Below are positions 1-5,291 of a stretch of DNA of 7,034 bases, one piece after another. The position numbers and the translations under genes were made by a program. The notes below the pieces were generated by a model. That model worked only from the letters and a program-made list of their open reading frames with translations, had not been told where the DNA came from and made no database searches. The stretch spans positions 1-7,034 of the forward strand of contig SCTE01000440.1 of NCBI GenBank assembly GCA_004298915.1. The letters run 5' to 3'. The DNA is from Chloroflexota bacterium (lineage in GTDB: Bacteria; Chloroflexota; Limnocylindria; Limnocylindrales; CSP1-4). Numbering within the stretch: the stretch's first letter is position 1; every line of letters starts with the position of its first letter.

Positions 1-506
1 CTCACGCGGCCGTCGATGGCGATCACGCCGCCAACTCCGGTCCCGAGGGTCAGGCCCACGATCGACCGGGCACCGCGACCCGCGCCGAGCCGGAGCTCGG
101 CCAGTCCGAACGCCCGGGCGTCGTTGATCATCGCGGCCGGAACGCCGAGGGCGGTCGCAACCGGCGCCGCCACTGGGCGTCCCGCCCACCGGCCCGGGAT
201 GTTGACGATGAACCGGGTCGTGCCCGTTCGCGGGTCGTACAGGCCCGGGACCCCGATGCCGACCGAGACGACGCCGGGCCAGACGGCGATCGCCTCCCGC
301 CCGACCGCGCTCAGGGTCTCGACGACGGCCTCGGGCCCCGCCGCCGCAGGCGTCCTGACCTGGCCGTGGCCGAGCATCTGCCAGGTCCCGCCGGTCCGTT
401 CGACGACGGCCCACTTCACGTTGGTGCCACCGAGATCGAGACCGAGGTGTCGGGTCGCGGCGCCGCTGCCATCGCCTTCGCGGCGGTCGTTCGCGTGGTC
501 CGTCAT
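1..506 (-). CDS. ROK-family sugar kinase, N-terminal part (3' end beyond window)
   Basis: This gene probably encodes a cytoplasmic ATP-dependent kinase for a free hexose or amino sugar (glucokinase / N-acetylsugar kinase type). Only the first 168 residues are in the window. Visible marks are the phosphate-1 loop DLGGTN at residues 24-29, a GIGVPGLYD stretch at 83-91 typical of ROK proteins, the catalytic-base motif IND at 127-129 (Asp129) and the second phosphate loop LTLGTGVGG at 152-160. The ROK zinc-binding cysteine cluster would lie beyond the left edge, so enzyme versus ROK repressor is judged from the N-terminus: there is no winged-helix domain before the kinase fold, which favours an enzyme. 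The ATG at 506 is the only convincing start; a GGGGCGG stretch precedes it. It lies 45 nt after the MBL gene and is probably the last visible gene of the leftward operon. Sugar specificity cannot be read from this part. Confidence 0.88.
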   Translation of the reverse strand, partial: MTDHANDRREGDGSGAATRHLGLDLGGTNVKWAVVERTGGTWQMLGHGQVRTPAAAGPEAVVETLSAVGREAIAVWPGVVSVGIGVPGLYDPRTGTTRFIVNIPGRWAGRPVAAPVATALGVPAAMINDARAFGLAELRLGAGRGARSIVGLTLGTGVGGVIAIDGRV

Positions 507-551
507 GTGCCGCCCCGGGACGGTCCGGTCATCTCGTCCCGCCTTTCGAAC

Positions 552-1442
552 CTAGGTCGTCGCGTTGGTAGTGGCGTTCTCGGGCGGCACGGCACCCGTG
601 AACTTGTCCCAGAGCGAAGCCGCGTTCAGGGTCTGGATGTGGTTCATCATGTAGCCCTGCCCGATGTCGACAGGGTACCGGTCGGCGAACGTGACGCGCT
701 GCATCGTTTCGTCTCGCGACCAACCGGCCGCCACCGCGGCCGCGACCGCGGCCTTCCAGTCGAGCAGGTTCGAGCGCTGCGTGTCGAGGTACTTGCTCGT
801 GGTGACCGGTCCGTGGCCAGGCACGACATGGTCGACGTCGAGTGCCTGGATCCGATCGAGGGCGCGGATCCACTGGTCCACGTTCGAGGTCATGAGCCAC
901 GTCTGGCACTCGCAGAAGACCGTGTCGCCCGTGAACACCACCCGCTCCTCGGGGACGTGGACGGCCACCTGGCCGGGGGTGTGCCCAGGCGTGTGCAGGA
1001 TGCGGAACGTGCGGTCACCGACGCTGAGCGTCAGGTCGCCGGTGAACACGATCGTGCCCTTGTTCGGGTCGGCGTAGTAGGTCTCGCGATCCGGGACGAT
1101 GGCCGCGCCCTCGGGATCGTCGGTCGGGATGGCCTCGAGGGCATAGGCGAACGGATCGAGGTCGGGCGTCACGACCATGAAGTTCTCGTACAGGCCCCGA
1201 TGCTCGACCACGGCCCCGGCGCCCTTGAAGAAGTAGTTGCCGAAGATGTGGTCCACGTGGTGCTCAGTGTTGATCAGGTACCGGATGGGGCCGTGCGACT
1301 CGGCCTCCGCGCGCATCGCCACCGCGCGCGTCGGGAGCTGGGGTGTGTCGATGACCACCACGCCATCGGACGTCACCACGAAACTCGGGTTGCAGCCGCG
1401 CAGCTTCGTATTGGTGAAGACCGTCGGGGTGACCTGTTCCAT
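552..1442 (-). CDS. MBL-fold metallo-hydrolase (glyoxalase II / lactonase-like superfamily)
   Basis: This 296-residue protein of the metallo-beta-lactamase fold probably hydrolyses an ester, thioester or lactone using a metal centre. Numbered from the ATG, the motifs are EHHVDH at 60-65, the second-shell histidine in TPGHTPG (His154), the bridging aspartate in FTGD (Asp173) and the last histidine in VPGHG (His210). The first motif is normally HxHxDH; here its first position is Glu60, so one classical zinc ligand is replaced. I see no signal peptide, so it is likely cytoplasmic. A TTG three bases upstream (1445) is an alternative start: GGAGG is 9 nt from the TTG and 12 nt from the ATG, but AAAGG is 7 nt from the ATG, so I prefer ATG. 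The gene lies 37 nt after the SDR gene. Its metabolic job is not evident; hydrolysis of an intermediate in the operon's pathway is inference. Confidence 0.88.
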   Translation of the reverse strand: MEQVTPTVFTNTKLRGCNPSFVVTSDGVVVIDTPQLPTRAVAMRAEAESHGPIRYLINTEHHVDHIFGNYFFKGAGAVVEHRGLYENFMVVTPDLDPFAYALEAIPTDDPEGAAIVPDRETYYADPNKGTIVFTGDLTLSVGDRTFRILHTPGHTPGQVAVHVPEERVVFTGDTVFCECQTWLMTSNVDQWIRALDRIQALDVDHVVPGHGPVTTSKYLDTQRSNLLDWKAAVAAAVAAGWSRDETMQRVTFADRYPVDIGQGYMMNHIQTLNAASLWDKFTGAVPPENATTNATT

Positions 1443-1479
1443 CAACGTACCTTTCCTCCCGCCGTCGGGGACGGCTCCG

Positions 1480-2268
1480 TCACTGCGTCGCGGTCAGCCC
1501 ACCGTCGATCATGAGCATCTGGCCGGTCACGAACGAGCCCGCGGAGGAGCAGAACAACAGGCACGGGCCGACGAGGTCATCGGTGCTGCCGACGCGACGA
1601 AGCGGGATCCGGTTGACGATGCCGGCCTTGAAGGCCGGATCGCCGAGGAGCGTCGCCACCTGCGGCGTGTCCACGAAGGTCGGTGAGATCGCGTTCACTG
1701 TGATGCCGTGCTTCGCCCATTCCGTGGCCCACTGCCGGGTCAGCGAGGCGATCGCGCCCTTGGCCGCGACGTAGGCCGAGTAGCCGGCGTTGATCCCGAG
1801 TAGGGCGCGAACCGATGCGATGTTGAGGACCCGCCCGCCGCGCCCGCCCCGGATCATGGCCCGGACCGCCGCCTGGGTCGGGTAGAGCGTGCTCCGGACA
1901 TTGAGGTCGTAGATCCATTCCCAGGCGTCGGCCGGGTAGGCCTCGGCGTCGAACAGGACCTTGCCGGCCCCGCCCCCGACCGCATTGACGATGATGTCGA
2001 TGCGGCCGAGTTGCTCGACCGCCTCCGAGACCAGTCGCTCGCACGAGTCGGGATCGTTGGCATCGGCGACGATGGCGATCGCCTCCGAACCGGTTGCCCG
2101 GACCCGTTCGGCCGCGCTCTCGAGTGCCGCGCTCGTCCGGCCCGCGACGACGATCTTCGCGCCGGCCCCGGCCAAGCCCACGGCGAGCGCCGACCCGATG
2201 GCGCCGCCGCCCCCCATCACCAGGGCGACCTGACCGTCGAGGCCGAACAGGGTTGACGGGCTGGTCAT
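1480..2268 (-). CDS. SDR-family NAD(P)-dependent oxidoreductase
   Basis: This is a classical short-chain dehydrogenase/reductase of 262 residues, a normal length for the family, likely oxidising or reducing a hydroxyl/keto group of a sugar, polyol or sugar acid. The cofactor loop is GGGGAIG at 19-25, a variant of TGxxxGIG. NAVGG follows at 95-99, the structural Asn is at 123, and the catalytic set is Ser152, Tyr166 and Lys170 (YVAAK). The C-terminal strand IDGGLT is at 254-259. GRT at 43-45 after the second strand could favour NADPH, but that is weak. The ATG at 2268 is chosen because GAGG lies 5 nt upstream and because the ATG overlaps the GntR stop as ATGA; the frame stays open to 2610 but only inside the GntR gene. 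It may also be transcribed from an internal promoter. The nearest well-known relatives are gluconate 5-dehydrogenase and 3-oxoacyl-ACP reductase types; the substrate is unknown. Confidence 0.93.
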   Translation of the reverse strand: MTSPSTLFGLDGQVALVMGGGGAIGSALAVGLAGAGAKIVVAGRTSAALESAAERVRATGSEAIAIVADANDPDSCERLVSEAVEQLGRIDIIVNAVGGGAGKVLFDAEAYPADAWEWIYDLNVRSTLYPTQAAVRAMIRGGRGGRVLNIASVRALLGINAGYSAYVAAKGAIASLTRQWATEWAKHGITVNAISPTFVDTPQVATLLGDPAFKAGIVNRIPLRRVGSTDDLVGPCLLFCSSAGSFVTGQMLMIDGGLTATQ

Positions 2269-3023
2269 GGCGTCCTCGCGATCGACTGGGGGGAGGGCAT
2301 CGATGATCGATGGTAGGTCGGGCTCTCGGAGGGGGTCAACGCGGTGCCGGGTTCGTCCGGCCAGCGCTCGGCCAGGTTCGCCCCGGCCTCGCGGAAGTGC
2401 TCCTGCAGGGCCCCGACGGCCGCCTCGACATCGCCGGCGCGGAGCGCCGCCAGGATGGGCAGATGCAGGTCGGCCGACCACTGCGGATCGGCGCCCGGCA
2501 CCACGAGGGTGATGTAGGTCCGCAGGAACGGCTCGAGTGATCGCCAAACCATCTCGAGGGTGTGGTTGTCGGCGATCTCCATGATCCGGCCGTGGAACCG
2601 CGCGTCCCACGCGGCGACGGCGTGAGCGTCGCCGAGATCGGCCGCGGCCTGCATCGCGTCGCAGAAGCCGGCGAGCTCCGAAACGTCCGCGGGGCTGAGT
2701 CGCGGAACCGCGAGCTGCGCGGCGAGCGCCTCGAGGGCCGAACGAACGGCGTAGGCCTCGAGGATCTCGCGTCGCGCCGGCCGTCGGACGCGGGCGCCCT
2801 TGAACGGCGTGATCTCCACGACGCCCAGCGCGGCGAGGGCGCGGAGTGCCTCGCGGACGGGCGCCTGGCTCGTGTTGAGCTCGCGGGCGATCTGGGTCTC
2901 CACGATTCGTGAATCGGGGAGGTACACGCCGCTGAGGATGCGCTCGAGGAGCTCGTCCATGACCTGGTCGGCCAGAAGGCTCCGGACGAGACCTCGGGTC
3001 GGCGACGCTGCCGGTGCGGTCAC
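2265..3023 (-). CDS. GntR-family transcriptional regulator, FCD (FadR-type) subfamily
   Basis: This 252-residue DNA-binding regulator probably represses the surrounding genes until a small carboxylate or sugar-acid-type ligand binds. The winged helix-turn-helix spans about residues 14-82, with the recognition part LNTSQAPVREALRAL at 49-63. The all-helical FCD effector domain spans about 87-220. Its usual metal/ligand residues are present: Asp140 and His144 (in DARFH), His187 (in DLHLPIL) and His209 (in EHF). The start is GTG at 3023, whose first bases form a GTGA overlap with the stop of the upstream gene; its own stop overlaps the SDR start as ATGA. The last 25-30 residues lie beyond the FCD domain, are rich in Ser, Pro and Thr, and are encoded by DNA that also carries a copy of the candidate operator. 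It sits in mid-operon, so autoregulation is likely. Confidence 0.94.
   Translation of the reverse strand: MTAPAASPTRGLVRSLLADQVMDELLERILSGVYLPDSRIVETQIARELNTSQAPVREALRALAALGVVEITPFKGARVRRPARREILEAYAVRSALEALAAQLAVPRLSPADVSELAGFCDAMQAAADLGDAHAVAAWDARFHGRIMEIADNHTLEMVWRSLEPFLRTYITLVVPGADPQWSADLHLPILAALRAGDVEAAVGALQEHFREAGANLAERWPDEPGTALTPSESPTYHRSSMPSPQSIARTP
2299..2311. promoter_or_regulatory. candidate GntR operator, internal copy (ATCGAT-G-ATCGAT)
   Basis: Two ATCGAT hexamers separated by one base form a 13-bp near-perfect palindrome. The only other place where I find this arrangement is the divergent promoter region (5227-5239). It lies 31 bp upstream of the SDR start, inside the codons for the C-terminal tail of GntR (YHRSSM), and touches the -10 of a candidate internal promoter. 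Binding by the encoded GntR protein is inferred from the recurrence and position only. Confidence 0.5.
2310..2339 (-). promoter_or_regulatory. candidate internal promoter for SDR-MBL-ROK genes
   Basis: On the minus strand, TTGACC (2339-2334, 5 of 6 to the -35 consensus) is followed after 18 bp by TACCAT (2315-2310, 4 of 6 to the -10 consensus). The -10 runs directly into the operator-like palindrome at 2299-2311, an arrangement suited to repression. The weak -10 and the position inside a coding region keep confidence low. Confidence 0.3.
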
Positions 3024-4837
3024 GACCCCACCGGACTCGAGGGCGGTCCCGCAGCGGCTCCCGCGGGTCCAGCAGCTCCCGCGGCGCCGTTGCCCACTGC
3101 GGCCTCGAGGACCTCGACGCGTCCGCTCGAGCCGTCGACCCGGACCCGGTCCCCTGTGGCGATACGCTGGGTCGCGACCGACGTCCCGATGACGGCCGGG
3201 ATCCCGAACTCGCGGGCGAGGACGGCCGGATGCGAGGTGGTCCCGCCGGTGTCCGTGACCAGTGCCGCGATCTTCGTGAACAGCACCACCCAGGCCGGGT
3301 TCGTCATCTGGCAGACGAGGACGTCGCCCTCGCGCACCTCGTCGAACTCGTCCACGGTGCGGACGACGCGGGCGATGCCCTCGACGACGCCCGGCGAGGC
3401 GCCGAGGCCCGTCACGATGGCGAGGTCGGCCGACTGCTGCTGGTGGAACCGCGCCGGATAGCCCCAGTTGACGAGGTACGGGAAGGCGAGCTGGGACGCG
3501 GTCGCCGTTCCGATCCAGTCGCGTGGATGGAGCTGTTCCGAGGCGGCTCTCGCCGCTCGCTGGGCCGCCACGATCGCGCGGGCATCGATCGCGTCCGCGC
3601 TCCCGATCAGGGCCCGCAGCTCGTTGTAGCGGAGGAACATGACGTCATCGGGCTGGTCCAGCCGGCCGGCCGCGACGAGCTTCGTGCCGATCGCCATGAG
3701 GACGAGCCGGACGTGGGCGTTGGCGCCCTGGTCGATGTAGAAGTGGTGGTCGGGCGTGAGCGGCGCCATCCGGAGGTTGACCTCGTTCGCCGCCCGCATC
3801 TCCTCGAGCGCCGCACCGCTGAGCCCGTCGAGGATCTCGCTCGAGGCGGCTTCGATGTCGAGGCGCATCGCCTCGATCGCGGTCGGAAAGTCGTAGTCGG
3901 TGTCGAGGTAGCCCTTGACCAGCTCGAGGACCGGCTGGACCTGCTCGCGGACCGTCGGAAAGATGAACTCGTGGCTCCACACGGCATGCCAGCCGAACTC
4001 GCGCTGGTATGGCTCGACCCGATCGGCCATGAACGCGCGACCACGCTCGGTACCGCGGAGGGCGGCGAGGATCTCGGCCGTGCCGCCGGCGCCGAAGGCG
4101 GCGCGCAGCCCGGCGTCGTCGCGGACCTCGTTCTTCATTCGCCAGAGGGCCTCGATCGAATCCCAATTGCGGTCGGAGGCCGAATTCTGGAGCCGGCCGA
4201 GGAGTGCCTCGTCCACGCTCCCGCGGGTCTTCTCCATGACCGCCCGGAGATTCAGGGTCGCCGACAGCTGGGCGAAGTTCAGCATCCAGTGGATCTTCCA
4301 GTGCCGGTCGTGGACGTCGATCGCGTCCTCGAGGAGGCAGGCCGCCTCGGCGAGGCTCATCGCCTCGGCGCGATCCAGCTGGGCCTCGAGGAAGGCGAAG
4401 TTGCGCTCCATCTCGGGCCGCAGGCGGTCCCGCCACCAATCGGCGAACTGGTCGCCATAGACGGGCAGGACGGTGTCCAGGTAGGCGCCCATGGTCGCCG
4501 CGAAGTTCGCGTCACGGGGGACGCGGGCGCCATAGCTCCCGCTGTACTCGGTGCCCTCGATGCGCAGGTCGGGGTTCGCCGGGATGGCCGTGGTGTAGAC
4601 GTAGCCGTTGACGTTCTTGGCCAGCCAGTCCACCGCGAACGGCGTCCCGAACCGGCGGAACATGTGATCGCAGCTCAGCCACCACCCGCCGATGTCGAAG
4701 AACATCGGGCTGACGGGATGGGGGATGTGGAGGTCGTCGTAGACCCAGAAGAAGTCCTTCTCGACGTCGGAGGCCCAGGCCACCGGGAACGTCTCGTCGC
4801 CCAGGAACTGCCCGAGGATCGGGTCATTCTCAGCCAT
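3020..4837 (-). CDS. PEP-utilising enzyme mobile (phosphohistidine) domain protein without ATP-grasp domain
   Basis: This 605-residue protein ends in the swivelling phosphohistidine domain of PEP synthase, pyruvate phosphate dikinase and rifampicin phosphotransferase. The domain spans about 470-577; the active-site segment is TGGTTSHPAVLAREFGIPAV (530-549) with His536 as the predicted phosphate carrier. The first 460 residues are mostly helical with many Trp and His, and I see no ATP-grasp/PPDK N-domain. Size and order resemble the large subunit of phenylphosphate synthase and the middle-plus-C-terminal part of rifampicin phosphotransferases, which need an ATP-grasp partner; none is encoded in the window. 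The last 25 residues are a Gly/Ala/Pro/Ser tail. ATG at 4837 is chosen because GGGGAGG lies 7 nt upstream; the start overlaps the ABM stop by 8 nt (ATGGCTGA). Its stop overlaps the GntR start. A phosphotransfer role on an operon metabolite is inference; a non-catalytic role is possible. Confidence 0.85.
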   Translation of the reverse strand: MAENDPILGQFLGDETFPVAWASDVEKDFFWVYDDLHIPHPVSPMFFDIGGWWLSCDHMFRRFGTPFAVDWLAKNVNGYVYTTAIPANPDLRIEGTEYSGSYGARVPRDANFAATMGAYLDTVLPVYGDQFADWWRDRLRPEMERNFAFLEAQLDRAEAMSLAEAACLLEDAIDVHDRHWKIHWMLNFAQLSATLNLRAVMEKTRGSVDEALLGRLQNSASDRNWDSIEALWRMKNEVRDDAGLRAAFGAGGTAEILAALRGTERGRAFMADRVEPYQREFGWHAVWSHEFIFPTVREQVQPVLELVKGYLDTDYDFPTAIEAMRLDIEAASSEILDGLSGAALEEMRAANEVNLRMAPLTPDHHFYIDQGANAHVRLVLMAIGTKLVAAGRLDQPDDVMFLRYNELRALIGSADAIDARAIVAAQRAARAASEQLHPRDWIGTATASQLAFPYLVNWGYPARFHQQQSADLAIVTGLGASPGVVEGIARVVRTVDEFDEVREGDVLVCQMTNPAWVVLFTKIAALVTDTGGTTSHPAVLAREFGIPAVIGTSVATQRIATGDRVRVDGSSGRVEVLEAAVGNGAAGAAGPAGAAAGPPSSPVGS

Positions 4838-5159
4838 GGATCGACCTCCCCTGTGCGCCGGCTGGTTCCGGAACGAGCAGCTCGAAGACCTCGCGCCGGC
4901 GCTCCTCGAGACGGTGGACCGCATCGTCCAGGACGATCCGGCGGACGTGGTCTGAGGCAGCGTGCGCCTGGAAGTCGGCCTCGGATGCGTACTGTTCGTA
5001 CAGGAAGAACGTCCGCGGATCGGCCATGGATCGATGGACCCAGAACAGGAGGCAGCCGGGCTCGGCACTCGATTCCGCGCTGATCTGGGTCAGCAGACTG
5101 AGGACCGCATCTTCCTGTCCGGCCGCCGCCTTCCAGGTCGCACAGACCACATACGCCAT
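4830..5159 (-). CDS. ABM-fold (antibiotic biosynthesis monooxygenase / YgiN-like) small protein
   Basis: This 109-residue ferredoxin-like alpha/beta-barrel protein is of the ABM/quinol monooxygenase type. The pattern is typical: VVCATWKAAAGQED at 4-17, EPGCLLFWVHRS at 33-44, FFLYEQYAS at 51-59 and the helix ADFQAHAASDH at 61-71 with the conserved His66. The C-terminus adds about 20 residues beyond the usual domain end. Such proteins oxidise quinol-like or polyketide substrates without cofactor, but many members have unknown or isomerase-like roles, so no reaction is assigned. The ATG at 5159 has GGAG 5 nt upstream and starts exactly where the family homology begins; the frame stays open to 5414 but that stretch has no ABM similarity and lies antisense to the transaldolase gene. 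It is the first gene of the leftward operon, with a leader of about 70 nt from the predicted promoter. Confidence 0.85.
   Translation of the reverse strand: MAYVVCATWKAAAGQEDAVLSLLTQISAESSAEPGCLLFWVHRSMADPRTFFLYEQYASEADFQAHAASDHVRRIVLDDAVHRLEERRREVFELLVPEPAGAQGRSIHG
4845..4851 (-). promoter_or_regulatory. strong ribosome binding site deciding the PEP-protein start
   Basis: GGGGAGG on the minus strand ends 7 nt before the ATG at 4837. It lies within the last codons of the ABM gene, and the frame is open for about 77 further codons upstream, so this site is the reason for placing the start at 4837. Confidence 0.75.
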
Positions 5160-5216
5160 GGCCGCTCCAATCGAACTGCTGGCTCGTCCGGCCGACCGGG
5201 AAGCCCGCTTCGCCGG

Positions 5217-5245
5217 TTGGCAGGTCATCGATAATCGATTATGCT
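5217..5245 (+). promoter_or_regulatory. predicted sigma-70-type promoter for transaldolase gene
   Basis: TTGGCA (5217-5222, 5 of 6 to consensus) is followed by exactly 17 bp and TATGCT (5240-5245, 4 of 6). Transcription would start near 5252, giving a leader of about 40 nt to the GTG at 5292 and ruling out the upstream in-frame ATG at 5241. The AT-rich patch stands out in GC-rich surroundings. Confidence 0.55.
5227..5239. promoter_or_regulatory. candidate GntR operator in the divergent promoter (ATCGAT-A-ATCGAT)
   Basis: Two ATCGAT hexamers with one base between them fill most of the spacer of the rightward promoter and overlap the leftward -10 box and start site. An overlapping perfect 12-bp palindrome, ATAATCGATTAT, lies at 5231-5242. 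A regulator bound here would block both promoters. The same 13-bp design recurs at 2299-2311. Assignment to the encoded GntR/FCD protein is inference. Confidence 0.58.
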
Positions 5246-5266
5246 CGATGTCATCGCTGCTGCCAA
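5238..5266 (-). promoter_or_regulatory. predicted sigma-70-type promoter for the leftward operon
   Basis: On the minus strand TTGGCA (5266-5261) is followed by exactly 17 bp and CATAAT (5243-5238, 5 of 6 to consensus). Transcription would start near 5231, about 70 nt before the ABM start at 5159. Its -10 overlaps the -10 of the rightward promoter by four bases, so the two promoters could hardly be occupied by polymerase at once. Confidence 0.55.
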
Positions 5267-5279
5267 CCCTGCACGTTGG

Positions 5280-5285
5280 AGGAGG
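5280..5285 (+). promoter_or_regulatory. strong ribosome binding site deciding a GTG start for the transaldolase gene
   Basis: AGGAGG lies 6 nt before the GTG at 5292. The in-frame ATG at 5241 has no comparable site and falls inside the predicted operator/-10 region, so GTG at 5292 is preferred, shortening the protein by 17 residues. Confidence 0.8.
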
Positions 5286-5291
5286 ATCCCG

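Larger units (their letters stand above)
5215..5268. repeat. 9-bp perfect inverted repeat framing the divergent promoters
   Basis: GGTTGGCAG at 5215-5223 and CTGCCAACC at 5260-5268 are exact inverse complements, 36 bp apart. Each arm contains one of the two TTGGCA -35 boxes, so the repeat is the symmetry of the two facing promoters. It may be nothing more than that, or it may be a second operator with two distant halves. Confidence 0.6.

Noticed and set aside
516..541. 7-bp inverted repeat (CGGGACG / CGTCCCG) between the MBL and ROK genes
   Set aside because: Could form a hairpin in the leader of the ROK gene, but there is no T-run after it and short GC stems are common in such DNA, so neither terminator nor regulator is supported.
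366..1514. Long plus-strand open frame across the MBL gene
   Set aside because: High-GC shadow of the minus-strand MBL gene; Arg/Gly/His/Val-rich with no recognisable domain, while the minus frame has intact MBL motifs.
2269..2610. N-terminal extension of the SDR frame
   Set aside because: Lies wholly inside GntR, is Arg/Gly/Pro-rich, and SDR homology begins just after the ATG at 2268, which has its own ribosome binding site and an ATGA overlap.
3014..5083. 689-residue plus-strand open frame opposite the PEP-utilising gene
   Set aside because: It mirrors the minus-strand gene over its whole length, has no motif I recognise and a skewed Arg/Asp/Val/Gly composition; the minus frame has the phosphohistidine motif and a strong ribosome binding site.
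5241..5291. Upstream ATG for the transaldolase gene adding 17 residues
   Set aside because: No ribosome binding site, and it falls within the predicted -10 and operator, upstream of the likely transcript start; GTG at 5292 has AGGAGG at 6 nt.
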